From CAYWMD01 sp964458575 (GTDB lineage: Bacteria > Verrucomicrobiota > Verrucomicrobiia > Limisphaerales > JADLHS01): a stretch of 64,000 bases of DNA. Positions 33,553 through 42,046 of this stretch are shown one piece after another (within the stretch, counting starts at the first letter, position 1; every line of letters begins with the position of its first letter). Below the pieces are notes generated by a model. The model saw only the letters and a program-made list of their open reading frames with translations, made no database searches and was not told the origin of the DNA. The position numbers and the translations under genes are program-made. The stretch lies in contig CAYWMD010000029.1 in the NCBI GenBank assembly GCA_964458575.1, positions 1-64,000 on the forward strand. Direction: 5' to 3'.

Positions 33553-34602
33553 TCAAATCTTGGAAAACTGAATCAGCACTTTGATGTCGTCCGGAGTCCT
33601 CGACAGTGCCTTTCCAAAATTCTCGGGCGTTTCACGCCGCGTAATCAGCCGACCCAACCAGGTACGGTCCGCGCGCGCGAGCGCTTCGGAAGCCTTGAAC
33701 CAGTGCCGCTTGTTCGCGTTGACACTGCCGAACACCACGTTGTTCTTCAGCACCGCGCCGGAGGCCACGTCCGCCGACGGAATCTTGGGAACCGAGCCGC
33801 CATGGCCAACCCCCGCGAGGCAAAGGACGCCGCTCCCGGCGAGTGCGGGAATCGAATCCGTGATGACCTGGCCGACACCGGTACATTCCATGACGATGTC
33901 CGGCTGAAATCCGATTTCACCAATGGCGCATGAGTGGTAGGTCGCACCCAGCGCGCGCACAATTTCGGGCTTCGGCCCGGACTGGGCGCGATCCAGCACA
34001 TGAACCTCGAGTCCCAGTTGCTTGCCGAGCAGCGCCGCGAGCAAACCGATCGGTCCCGCGCCGGTGACCAGGGCGGTCTTTGGCTCCCAAAAGGCGCGCT
34101 CGCCTACGGCCAGGACGTGTTCCCACGCTTTCGCCACGACCGTCGTGGGCTCCAAGAGCACGCCCAGAATACCCAGCGTAGGGTCAAGCTTAATGGCGTA
34201 TTCAGGCTCGATGCGCCAACGTTCCGACATGTAACCGTTAATCTGTTTGATGCCACGCTCGGTGTACTGGCCGTTGCGACACATATCCCACTCGCCCACG
34301 GCGCAATTCGGGCACGGAACTGGATCTGGGCGCCGGACGATGCCGACCACAAGGTCGCCCTCCTTGAGACCACTGGTCGGCCCCGGATCGAGGACCCGGC
34401 CCAGCGATTCGTGTCCGAGGACCAGGCGAGTCTGGCCGGGAGGAGCCCACCCGTATTTTCCATCGCTGATCTCGACATCGGTTCCGCAAACGCCAACCGC
34501 CACGGCTTCCACCAACACGGAGCCGTAGTGGGGGTCCGGCTCGGGAATTTGCTCCAGCCGGGCGCTGCCTGGTTTCATGGGTTCAACTGTGATGGCTTTC
34601 AT
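33553..34602 (-). CDS. Zinc-dependent sugar/polyol dehydrogenase, glucose 1-dehydrogenase-like
   Basis: A 349-residue medium-chain dehydrogenase resembling archaeal glucose dehydrogenase (MKAITVEPMKPGSARLEQIP start). Catalytic zinc ligands are seen in GVCGTDVEISDGKYG and LGHESLGRVLD; a PCPNCAVGEWDMC segment looks like the structural-zinc lobe, with three cysteines rather than four. The coenzyme fold is ALVTGAGPIGLLAALLGKQLG (about residues 180-200), followed by VLDRAQSG. The family oxidises aldoses or polyols with NAD(P). In this cluster it may oxidise the glycyl-radical enzyme's product or substrate. The spacing of 17 bases to the transporter gene supports one operon. Confidence 0.82.
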   Translation of the reverse strand: MKAITVEPMKPGSARLEQIPEPDPHYGSVLVEAVAVGVCGTDVEISDGKYGWAPPGQTRLVLGHESLGRVLDPGPTSGLKEGDLVVGIVRRPDPVPCPNCAVGEWDMCRNGQYTERGIKQINGYMSERWRIEPEYAIKLDPTLGILGVLLEPTTVVAKAWEHVLAVGERAFWEPKTALVTGAGPIGLLAALLGKQLGLEVHVLDRAQSGPKPEIVRALGATYHSCAIGEIGFQPDIVMECTGVGQVITDSIPALAGSGVLCLAGVGHGGSVPKIPSADVASGAVLKNNVVFGSVNANKRHWFKASEALARADRTWLGRLITRRETPENFGKALSRTPDDIKVLIQFSKI

Positions 34603-34619
34603 ATTTTGTGTTTTGTTTC

Positions 34620-35489
34620 TTACTTGGGTTGATTTGTTAAGCTGCCCGCCTGGGCGAGGCGTCCGTAATAGGTCGCCCCCGCCAGCGAGGAAATGGTCTG
34701 CATGATGACGCCAAGCGCGACCATCACGATCGCGCGTTGGTCAACGCCGGGAACCGCAAACAACGGTGCGAACGCGGCGCCGAGATTGCGCGTCGCCATT
34801 CCCAGCGCCAACACACTGCGTTGCCCGGGCGGCAGTCCGAAACTGAGAAAATAGGGAGCGATGGTGGCGAAGCCGAAAAACAGAATCTGCGTGCCGATGG
34901 CGTAACTGCCCACGGCTCCCAGAAACTCCTTGCCGTAAACGACGACGCACAGGATGAGCATCACCACCGTGTCCAAGCCGGTGACTTTCTTGACGAACGG
35001 ATGCAGCTTCACCGCGACCGGTTCTGACCGGCGATGGATGGTCATTCCGATTGCCAGGGGCAGCAGCAAAAGAAACAGCAGCGGTTTCGCAATCGTCCAG
35101 GCGCTCGCGGAAAACCCCTTCTCCAGGAGTGGAACCGCAATCGGCATGTAAATGACGGTGACGACCGACGCCAGCAACATGAACGCGGCCGTATAGCCCA
35201 GGTCACCGCGCGCGCGCTCGACCATCGGTGGCAGGAACGGCGCGCACGGTGTCATACCCAGTAGGATCATGCCGACGGCGTAGGGATGCGCGATGGGGAT
35301 GACATGCGCCAGCAGCCAAGCCAGTGCGGGGCACACGACGAATCCCCAGAGCAAACTGAACATCACGAAGCGTGGATTCCGCAATCCGGCCAATGCCTCG
35401 GTCAGCTTCAGCCGGAGCCCCATGTCGAGCAGATTGCCGACCATGAAGATCACCAGCGTGATCTTGAGCAGGACGTTGAGCAGTTCCAT
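34620..35489 (-). CDS. BASS-family (bile acid:sodium symporter-like) transporter
   Basis: The 289-residue protein contains nine to ten membrane segments with the SBF/BASS pattern: GNLLDMGLRLKL at the first loop, GMILLGMTPCAPFLPPMVER (crossover region) and LALGMATRNLGAAFAPLF (second crossover). BASS carriers take up organic anions such as bile acids, pyruvate, pantothenate or keto acids with sodium. Inside this locus it is the main candidate inner-membrane carrier for the pathway substrate or product. ATG 35489 is used instead of a TTG two codons upstream. Confidence 0.8.
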   Translation of the reverse strand: MELLNVLLKITLVIFMVGNLLDMGLRLKLTEALAGLRNPRFVMFSLLWGFVVCPALAWLLAHVIPIAHPYAVGMILLGMTPCAPFLPPMVERARGDLGYTAAFMLLASVVTVIYMPIAVPLLEKGFSASAWTIAKPLLFLLLLPLAIGMTIHRRSEPVAVKLHPFVKKVTGLDTVVMLILCVVVYGKEFLGAVGSYAIGTQILFFGFATIAPYFLSFGLPPGQRSVLALGMATRNLGAAFAPLFAVPGVDQRAIVMVALGVIMQTISSLAGATYYGRLAQAGSLTNQPK

Positions 35490-35527
35490 GTTCAAGTTTT
35501 CCCGGGTGTTCGCTTCCGGTCACTTCA

Positions 35528-36367
35528 TTATTTCGGGGCCGCCGCTTTGGCCGCCGCCTTGGCCTGCTCTTCGGCCATGCGTTTGCGAACGATCGGACGC
35601 AAGTCTTCACCGAAGCCAGTGAGCAACCCGCCGTCCACAGCCAGCAACTGGCCAGTGATCATGTCGGACTTGTCGCTCGCGAGAAACAGGGCGGCCTCGG
35701 CGATGTCGTCCAGATTGCAGAAGCGGCCAAGGGGCACCAGTCGCTTGATGAGCTTGTCGCGGAACTCCGGGGTCGTGTTTTTCTCCATCAGTGGCGTCAC
35801 AACGCCGCCCGGACAGATTTCGTTGACGTTGATGTGATGATCCGCGACTTCCCAGGCGAGGTGTTGCGTGAGCCCCGTGACGCCATGCTTCGAGGCCGTG
35901 TAATCCACGCTGCCAAAGAAGGTCATGCGGATGCCCGCAGTGGAGGCGATGTTGACGATCTTGCCTTTGCCTTTGGCGATCATCGAGGGCAGCACGGCTT
36001 TGCAGCACAAGAAAACGCCTTTCAGGTTTACGCCCAGCACCAGATCCCATTGTTGCTCGCTCATCTCGTGCAACAGGCACGGCGCGCGCTCGATGCCGGC
36101 GTTGTTCACAAGAATGTCCACGCCGCCGAATTGCTGGGTGGCCGTCGCAACCATCGCTTCGACGTCCGCCGCTTTGCTCACATCGGCGCCCACGCCGATG
36201 GCTTTGCCGCCGGCGTCCGTGATTTGTTTCACCGTGTCGTTGCACGATTCGGCGGTGAGTCCATTGACGACGACGTTCGCGCCCTCGCGTCCGAAAGCGA
36301 CGGCGATGCCGGCTCCGATTCCCCGGGCTGATCCAGTGATAATTGCGGTTTTACCTGTAAGTTCCAT
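35528..36367 (-). CDS. Short-chain dehydrogenase/reductase
   Basis: The 279-residue classical SDR has the nucleotide motif TGSARGIGAGIAVAFGREGA (about residue 12), NNAGIE, the catalytic IVNIASTAG serine, YTASK (Tyr and Lys, about 155-159) and PGGVVTPL. All four catalytic residues are present. It resembles 3-oxoacyl-ACP reductase/glucose dehydrogenase type SDRs; sugar or polyol oxidation is the likeliest role beside the Zn dehydrogenase. The C-terminal 30 residues are a charged, Ala/Lys-rich extension not usual in the family. A much longer upstream frame exists but ATG 36367 fits the family start and the 5-base gap to the DUF2934 gene. Confidence 0.87.
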   Translation of the reverse strand: MELTGKTAIITGSARGIGAGIAVAFGREGANVVVNGLTAESCNDTVKQITDAGGKAIGVGADVSKAADVEAMVATATQQFGGVDILVNNAGIERAPCLLHEMSEQQWDLVLGVNLKGVFLCCKAVLPSMIAKGKGKIVNIASTAGIRMTFFGSVDYTASKHGVTGLTQHLAWEVADHHINVNEICPGGVVTPLMEKNTTPEFRDKLIKRLVPLGRFCNLDDIAEAALFLASDKSDMITGQLLAVDGGLLTGFGEDLRPIVRKRMAEEQAKAAAKAAAPK

Positions 36368-36372
36368 AGTAG

Positions 36373-36567
36373 TTATTTGTTGGTTGGTTTGGTCTGTTGA
36401 ATTACTTCCCACTCGGCCTGCAGCCAGTGTTCGGCATCGCGCCCGTGTTCCCGCCCGTCCTTCTCCCACAGTTCGTAAGCGCGGCGGCGAATTTGGTCTT
36501 GGACATCGCCAGCCGACGGGACTGCCTGACGGGTTGAACGCGTGGTTTGTCTGGCCTGCTTTTTCAT
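36373..36567 (-). CDS. DUF2934 small protein
   Basis: This 64-residue protein matches DUF2934: QIRRRAYELWEKDGREHGRD followed by AEHWLQAEWEV. The family is widespread, often encoded near stress or sugar genes, and has no established function. The basic N-terminus is rich in Lys, Arg, Thr and Gln. It lies 12 bases after the glycyl radical enzyme gene and 5 bases before the SDR gene, so it is clearly in the operon. Confidence 0.78.
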   Translation of the reverse strand: MKKQARQTTRSTRQAVPSAGDVQDQIRRRAYELWEKDGREHGRDAEHWLQAEWEVIQQTKPTNK

Positions 36568-36579
36568 GGGATTGAGTGG

Positions 36580-39111
36580 TTAGCCGATTTGCTCTTCTGT
36601 CCGCGCGATGATCTCGGCCTGTTGCATCGGGGACAGGTCCACGAAATACGCCGAGTAACCGGCGATGCGGACGATGAGGTTGCGATATTTCTCCGGCTCT
36701 TTTTGCGCCGCGAGCAGCGTCGCGCGGTTGAGAATGTTGAACTGCACGTGCCAGTGCTTCAGTTCGCTCCACGTGCGGATGACCTGCATCAACCGCCGCG
36801 TGCCTTCCTCGCCCGCGACATTGGCGGGACTGAACTTCATATTGATCAAGTCCCCGCCTTTCTCGCGATAGCTGCGGTTGCGCGCCGCGGCAATGGACGC
36901 CAAGGCGACGGTCGGCCCTTTTACATCCATGCCATGCGAAGCGGAGATTCCCTCGGCGAGATACTCGCTGGCCTTGCGCCCATTGGGCGTGGCCCAGGTC
37001 ACCTTGCCGAGCGGCACGTGGAACGTGATGGGGATCTGGCGCAGCAGGAAGGCCTGGTTGTGCGGCTTGGGATGCTGGTGCAGCAACTCCAGCACGGCGG
37101 TTTCGATGTCGAATCCGATGGCATCCACCCAGGCAATGCCGTTGCCGTACTTCGGCGCGTTCAAACACATCTGCCGGATGGCTTCGTGTCCCTCCCAGTT
37201 GGCCTCCATCGCGGTGAGCAGCTGATCCCACCTGAGCTTCTTGGTCTCGAAGATGAGGTGCTTGACGGCTGCAAGGCTATCAATGGCCGTGCCCTTGCCG
37301 ATCGCCTCGAACGTGCTGTGGTCAATCGCACCCTCGAACCATTCGCCGTGCGTGTGCAGATCGCGGCATTCGGCCATGGCCAGGTCATGCAGCATGGAGG
37401 TCGCAGGCGCGGCGAAGTATTGCGGCTTCAGTTTCATGGCCACGTGCTGCTGGACCAACGCGTGGCGCCCGAGGTGTTCGAGTTGTGTGCGGAAGGCGGC
37501 CCACACTTCGTCAAAGCTTTTCCAGGTGCGCGGGTCGGCTGTTTTCACGCCGAATTGAATGTCACGGAGCACTTTCAATTTGCCCTGTCGAAACGTCATT
37601 TCCGTGACCGAGCCGTAGTTGATGCCGCCACCCGCGGTCACGTTGGTTTCGCGATTGGGAAGCCGGTTCTCGCAACAACCCGAGATGTGCCAGTCCAGTG
37701 CCTCCTGCATTGTGGCGCCGTTGGCGAGGTAGAACGGGATGACGTCTTCGTCGTTGAGCAACTTGGGATAACCTTTGCCATCCTTGATGCACTCGACCAC
37801 GTTATGCAGAAACGCGTCGGGCGTGCCGGCGTGAATTCGCACGCACGGATCGGGGCTGGTGATTTGCAAGCCGCGCATGGATTCCAGGATGAGATACGAA
37901 AGCTCATTGGTCGCGTCCCGGCCATCGGTCGTCTGGCCGCCGACGCAGACATCGGAGAATTGGGAGAACCCTTCCGTGCCGGCGGCGGCCACGGGATTGA
38001 GTTTGATCTCGGTGACCTGCGACATGGCCAGCCAGAGACAATGGAACAATTCCATCGCCGAATCTTTGGTGATCCGCCCTTCAGCCAGGTCCTTGCGGTA
38101 GAATGGCAACAGGTACTGGTCCATCCTGCCCTGACCCATCGCGCTGCTGGTCTGCTCGACGCGATTGAACAATTGTCCCCACCACTGGGACTGGATCGCT
38201 TCTCGAAAGGTGCGCGCTGGATTTTCCGGCACCCAGTTGCACACCTCGGCGATCTCCTGGAGTTCCTTTTTGCGCTGCGGATTCGCCTCCTTGCCGGCCA
38301 ACTCCGTGGCCAACGCAGCGTAGCGTTTGGCCCAACTCGTCATCGCATCACACGTAATGATGACGGCTTCAAGGAATGGCTTTTTGTAAACGATGTCCCG
38401 TGGTTCCGTGAGTGCCGCCAGTTTGGCCTGGGCCTCCTCGCGGATGCCCTTCACGCCGCGCGTCAGGATCTTCTTGAAGTCCGGCGTCCAGTTCTGCGAG
38501 TGCCGCATCGGTGACGTGGACAAAACCACGCAGGTGTACAAGAGCAGATTTTTCGGGTCGGGCCCCATCAACTTGAACCGTGTCTCTTCTGGCAGCGCGC
38601 GGAAAAAGTTCGTTGCGTAGTCCTTGCCAGCCCAATAGGGCGTGAGCACCTCGTTGATGATTTTTGCATCCTCGTCAGTGACGGCGACCTCCCCCGGCTT
38701 GCCCTTGAGATTGCGGAACATTTCGACGCCGGAGGGCATGATGCTGCCGTCGAGTTCGGGATAAACGATGGCCCATCGCCCCAGCCAAGTGTTGGGCCGG
38801 CCGACGATCAGTTCATCGGGGAAGATCGCGATGGGCGCTTTCTCGACAAAATTCTTGAGCGCCTTCGCCCAGCGCAGCACCAACGGCTGGTTGTCCGTTT
38901 CCTTGAACGATTCGGTGAAGAGCACCGCCCGATCCAGGCTCACGCGCGGCGGGCCGTAGGCGCGAATGGCTTCATACAGTCGCACCACCCGGTCGGTAAC
39001 TGCGCCGTGGATTACACTCTTGCCCCCGGCAATCGCCGCTTCCTGGGCGGAAAGCGCGGTGGCGGTGGTCGTTGTCGTTGGCTGGGTCGTAGGTTCAGTG
39101 GTGGCAGTCAT
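36580..39111 (-). CDS. Glycyl radical enzyme of unknown substrate
   Basis: The 843-residue protein has both landmarks of the pyruvate formate-lyase/dehydratase superfamily. The glycyl radical loop is near the C-terminus, IVRIAGYSAYF, with Gly818 as the radical residue. The thiyl cysteine loop is HISGCCENRLPNRET, with Cys479, Cys480 and Glu481. Dehydratases, choline lyase and sulfite lyases normally have G-C-x-E-P; here Cys-x-Glu is kept but the proline is asparagine, and a second cysteine sits beside the first, recalling the Cys-Cys of pyruvate formate-lyase. It acts anaerobically in the cytosol after activation by the neighbouring activase. Carbon skeleton cleavage or dehydration of a polyol or sugar derivative is likely by context. 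No microcompartment targeting or shell genes are seen. Confidence 0.87.
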   Translation of the reverse strand: MTATTEPTTQPTTTTTATALSAQEAAIAGGKSVIHGAVTDRVVRLYEAIRAYGPPRVSLDRAVLFTESFKETDNQPLVLRWAKALKNFVEKAPIAIFPDELIVGRPNTWLGRWAIVYPELDGSIMPSGVEMFRNLKGKPGEVAVTDEDAKIINEVLTPYWAGKDYATNFFRALPEETRFKLMGPDPKNLLLYTCVVLSTSPMRHSQNWTPDFKKILTRGVKGIREEAQAKLAALTEPRDIVYKKPFLEAVIITCDAMTSWAKRYAALATELAGKEANPQRKKELQEIAEVCNWVPENPARTFREAIQSQWWGQLFNRVEQTSSAMGQGRMDQYLLPFYRKDLAEGRITKDSAMELFHCLWLAMSQVTEIKLNPVAAAGTEGFSQFSDVCVGGQTTDGRDATNELSYLILESMRGLQITSPDPCVRIHAGTPDAFLHNVVECIKDGKGYPKLLNDEDVIPFYLANGATMQEALDWHISGCCENRLPNRETNVTAGGGINYGSVTEMTFRQGKLKVLRDIQFGVKTADPRTWKSFDEVWAAFRTQLEHLGRHALVQQHVAMKLKPQYFAAPATSMLHDLAMAECRDLHTHGEWFEGAIDHSTFEAIGKGTAIDSLAAVKHLIFETKKLRWDQLLTAMEANWEGHEAIRQMCLNAPKYGNGIAWVDAIGFDIETAVLELLHQHPKPHNQAFLLRQIPITFHVPLGKVTWATPNGRKASEYLAEGISASHGMDVKGPTVALASIAAARNRSYREKGGDLINMKFSPANVAGEEGTRRLMQVIRTWSELKHWHVQFNILNRATLLAAQKEPEKYRNLIVRIAGYSAYFVDLSPMQQAEIIARTEEQIG

Positions 39112-39156
39112 AAATTCTCCGGGTGGTTTCTTCGGTCTGTGATCGAGTTTCTTTGG

Positions 39157-40146
39157 TCAGGTTGATTTTTCAGCAGCGGCAGGGTCATTCGGTTTGCCGC
39201 TGCGACCGAACGCCTCATCAATGATCGCTTGCAAGTGCGCGACCGATTCGGGCGTCGGCGATTTGAAATCCTCCAGCTCATAGACGCGACCGAGGAAGCC
39301 GTACTTCGATTCGCCAAAGCGGTGATAGGGCAGCAACTCGTAATCAATCACGTTCGGGTGCGGCCGGATGAACGCCAGCACGGCGCGGATGTGCGCTTCG
39401 TCGTCGTTCACGCCGGGAATGAGCGGTGTGCGCGCGATGAACTTGGTGTTGGGAAACGTCTCGTAGGCTTTCTTGAAGTTCTCGAGGATCCGCTGGTTGT
39501 CCACGCCGGTCCATTTCTTGTGGCGTTCGGGATCGGTGAGCTTGTGGTCGTGCAAGCAAACGTCCACATGCGGGAGCACTTTCTCAACGTTTGCCCAGGG
39601 CACATTGAAAGCGGTTTCAATCGCGGTATTGATACCACGCCGGTGCGCCTCTGCGAGCAGGGCTGCGGCAAAATCGGCCTGCAATTGACACTCGCCACCG
39701 CTCAACGTGATGCCGCCGCCTGAGTCGCGGTAGAAACTGCCGTCTTGCTCCACCTCCGCAAGCACCTCGTCCACCGTCATGGGCACGCCGAACAGATACA
39801 ACGCCTGCGTGGGACACACCGCCGCCGTCTCGGCGCCGCAACCGCCGGCCAAATCCCAGTTCACGTGAACCCGGTCGTCGGGGCCGTCCACGACATAGAA
39901 CGCGCCTTCCGGGCACGGCGGCTTCAGGCACAGGCCGCACTGTTTCTGTCCGATGCACTTGGACGGGTTGTAGGCGAGTTCCGGTTTCGGATGGATACTC
40001 TCGGGGTTGCTGCACCATTTGCAGCGCAGCGAGCAGGCTTTGAGGAAAACGTTCGTGCGCATCCCCGGACCGTCGTGGGTGCAAAAGTGCTGGATGTTCA
40101 GCACAATCCCTTTTAACGCCGCCGAATGGTTGGTTGGAGCTTCCAT
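39157..40146 (-). CDS. Glycyl-radical-enzyme activating enzyme (radical SAM)
   Basis: The 329-residue radical SAM protein has the CX3CX2C cluster motif CSLRCKWC (Cys38, 42, 45) and the glycine motif GGGITLSGGEC. An inserted ferredoxin-like region contains Cys64, 70, 73 and 78 and later Cys103 and 111, as in activases of glycerol dehydratase/choline lyase type, which usually bind one or two extra clusters; only two cysteines are seen in the second half. It abstracts hydrogen from Gly818 of the adjacent enzyme. ATG 40146 is preferred over 40194, which would overlap the kinase-like gene. The gap to the preceding gene is four bases. Confidence 0.88.
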   Translation of the reverse strand: MEAPTNHSAALKGIVLNIQHFCTHDGPGMRTNVFLKACSLRCKWCSNPESIHPKPELAYNPSKCIGQKQCGLCLKPPCPEGAFYVVDGPDDRVHVNWDLAGGCGAETAAVCPTQALYLFGVPMTVDEVLAEVEQDGSFYRDSGGGITLSGGECQLQADFAAALLAEAHRRGINTAIETAFNVPWANVEKVLPHVDVCLHDHKLTDPERHKKWTGVDNQRILENFKKAYETFPNTKFIARTPLIPGVNDDEAHIRAVLAFIRPHPNVIDYELLPYHRFGESKYGFLGRVYELEDFKSPTPESVAHLQAIIDEAFGRSGKPNDPAAAEKST

Positions 40147-40150
40147 GGCG

Positions 40151-41311
40151 TTAGTCTCCCAGGGCGATGCCCAGCGAGCGCGCAATCTGCACAAACAAGC
40201 TGTCGGCGGGCACGGTTCGAATCTTGTTCAGGGCTTCCGCGAGCGGCACGAATTTCAGGTCCGGCGGTTGGAACGCCACCATCACACCCGATTGGTTCTC
40301 CTGAAGGGCGCGCACGGCCGCCGCGCCGTAAGCCAGGCCCAGTTGGCGATCCACGGCGGTGAGCGGTCCGCCTTTGACGAGTTGGCCGAGCGCCAACGGG
40401 TAGGTTTCATGGTTGACGAGGCGCTGGAGTTGGAGCGCCACGATTTCGGCGGTCTGACCGGACTGCTGGATGACGTGCGTGCTCGCTTCTCCCGTCGCGC
40501 CCGGAGCCAGCGAGGCTTTGAGCGGGTGTGGTGAAGCCGCTGGCGTGGGGGACTGAGAACTCGCGGCCGGCTTCGCGCCTTCGGCAACCACGATCAGGCC
40601 GGGCATCCGCCCCGCTTTCAGCTTCTCGTTCAACTTGGCGGCGAGTTTCCTCAGGTCATAGGGAATTTCGGGAATGAGCACACCGTCCGCGCAAACGGCG
40701 ATGCCGGCCTGCAACGCGAGCCAGCCGGCGTGTTCGCCCGGCACTTCCACCACGCCAATTCTGCGGGCCGACTGCGCCGCCTGGCCGGCGCGCTCCAACA
40801 GCTCGACTGCAAAACTCAGGGCGCTGTTGTAGCCGAACGACAGCATGGTGGCCGCAATCTGGTTCTGGGCGGACTTCGGCACGCAGACGGTTTTGAGTCC
40901 CTTGCGATGCAGCTTCAAAAGAATTCCCAACGCCTGTAGGTCCACGATCGAGATGACCGCCTCGATGTTCTCCCGGTTGAGCAAACGCAACAAATCGTCC
41001 GACCGATCCACTTCCTCGACCCCATTGTCCGCGTTCACCGTGCGAACGTGAAAGGGATCGGTCCGTGAGGCCGTGCCGAGAACGCAGCCGGTTGAACCGG
41101 CCAGGCTTTCCATCAGCGAGGGAGTGAGCCTCAACTTGCCGTCATCGGGATAACGGTCCGGAAACAACAAACCTTCGTAGCCGTCGCGGATGCCGATGAT
41201 TTCCCAGCCGAGTTGACTAGCCGCGAGAACGGCACCGTGGATGACGGCATTCAACCCCGGCACGTAGCCTCCGCCCAGGTTGATCGCGACTCGTTTAGTG
41301 GCGGTAGTCAT
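40151..41311 (-). CDS. Phosphofructokinase-fold protein lacking catalytic residues
   Basis: The 386-residue protein aligns along its length with PfkA/PPi-PFK: VAINLGGGYVPGLNAVIHGA at the N-terminus, IRDGYEGLL, LGTASRTDPF and EHAGWLALQAGIA. But the key residues are changed. The GGDGS nucleotide loop is IVDLQ (about residues 122-126), the catalytic P-K-T-I-D-N-D loop is PKSAQNQ (145-151), so both Asp are Gln, and the MGR fructose-6-phosphate contact is PGE. Phosphoryl transfer by the usual mechanism is unlikely. It may be a sugar-phosphate sensor or use another chemistry. A low-complexity insertion (Ala/Ser/Pro, about 247-275) is present. Its start overlaps the receiver gene's stop (ATGA). Confidence 0.8.
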   Translation of the reverse strand: MTTATKRVAINLGGGYVPGLNAVIHGAVLAASQLGWEIIGIRDGYEGLLFPDRYPDDGKLRLTPSLMESLAGSTGCVLGTASRTDPFHVRTVNADNGVEEVDRSDDLLRLLNRENIEAVISIVDLQALGILLKLHRKGLKTVCVPKSAQNQIAATMLSFGYNSALSFAVELLERAGQAAQSARRIGVVEVPGEHAGWLALQAGIAVCADGVLIPEIPYDLRKLAAKLNEKLKAGRMPGLIVVAEGAKPAASSQSPTPAASPHPLKASLAPGATGEASTHVIQQSGQTAEIVALQLQRLVNHETYPLALGQLVKGGPLTAVDRQLGLAYGAAAVRALQENQSGVMVAFQPPDLKFVPLAEALNKIRTVPADSLFVQIARSLGIALGD

Positions 41312-41727
41312 GCCTGGTTTTCAGGTTCGTGTCCGTTTGTGCCCGTTCGCGTTGTTCCGGACGAGACGGCTGTCTCGATGGCCGCCAGCAGCGTCACGCG
41401 GTCCACGGGTTTTTTGAGATAGGCAGAAGCACCCAGCGCACTCACACGCTCGGCCGTGCCGGGTTCGTCGTGGGCGGTGATGACCACGACGGGCACATGA
41501 ATGTGTCGGGACTGGAACGCCTGGAGGACGCCAAAACCGTTGACGCCGGGCATTTGCAAATCCAGCAACAGGCAATCCGGCTGGTGTGATGCCAAGGACG
41601 CGAGGAAATCTTCGCCGGACGCAAACTCCTCGACCGTGAATTTGCAACAAAGGAGCAACCGACGAAGCGCCTTCCGCATTTCCGGCTCATCATCCAGCAC
41701 CGCAATCACTGATGCTTCCGATTCCAT
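41308..41727 (-). CDS. Receiver-only response regulator
   Basis: From ATG 41727 the protein has 139 residues and consists only of a CheY-like receiver: the acidic pocket AVLDDEPEM, phospho-acceptor Asp in CLLLDLQMPG (about residue 57), T in VITAHD and the Lys in YLKKPVD. No DNA-binding domain follows. An upstream start at 41856 would read through an inverted repeat and is less likely. The 4-base overlap with the kinase-fold gene implies co-translation, so phosphorylation may be relayed to, or sensed with, that protein. The partner is probably the histidine kinase encoded upstream. Confidence 0.82.
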   Translation of the reverse strand: MESEASVIAVLDDEPEMRKALRRLLLCCKFTVEEFASGEDFLASLASHQPDCLLLDLQMPGVNGFGVLQAFQSRHIHVPVVVITAHDEPGTAERVSALGASAYLKKPVDRVTLLAAIETAVSSGTTRTGTNGHEPENQA

Positions 41728-41843
41728 CCAAGCCGCATCGTGAAGCAAGGAGGCCGGCACGGCTACTAGACCTTGGTATAGTTTTCCACCAGCCGCTGGG
41801 ATAGAGCTGGGGTATGACTCGAAGTGGCCGTCAGTGAGCTTCT

Positions 41844-41953
41844 CCCTCTCCTCCACGTGGAGTGGAGGAGAGGGCTGGGGAGAGGAGGCATTTGGTTTTT
41901 GTGAGCGCCCCTCTCTCCGGCTCTCTCCCCATTCGTTCCTCGTGGGGAGAGAG
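41844..41953. repeat. Double hairpin repeat between the two regulator genes
   Basis: Two perfect inverted repeats: 41844-41855 with 41863-41874 (12 base pairs, CCCTCTCCTCCA type) and 41921-41930 with 41944-41953 (10 base pairs, CTCTCTCCCC type). The words CCCTCTCC/GGAGAGAG recall REP-like elements scattered in many genomes. No T-run follows on the minus strand, so strong termination is not expected, but the structures could lower or process transcription between the sensor pair and the metabolic genes. Confidence 0.75.
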
Positions 41954-42046
41954 AGTCAAAAAGCTATGGCGCGGCGATTGACCGCCACGTTCGGTCGCAC
42001 TGAGAGACCCTTCGTTCGTAGCCCGGAGCAGGAATTGGGGCTGCGC

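Noticed and set aside
36368..37231. N-terminal extension of the short-chain dehydrogenase
   Set aside because: The extra 288 codons overlap DUF2934 and the glycyl radical enzyme and look like a shadow frame; the SDR fold begins at ATG 36367.
36547..38514. Plus-strand open frame of 655 codons
   Set aside because: Antisense to the glycyl radical enzyme, whose motifs are certain.
36580..39111. Calling the glycyl radical enzyme pyruvate formate-lyase
   Set aside because: The double cysteine recalls PFL, but the Cys-x-Glu arrangement, the ferredoxin-type activase and the neighbours fit the dehydratase/lyase branch better.
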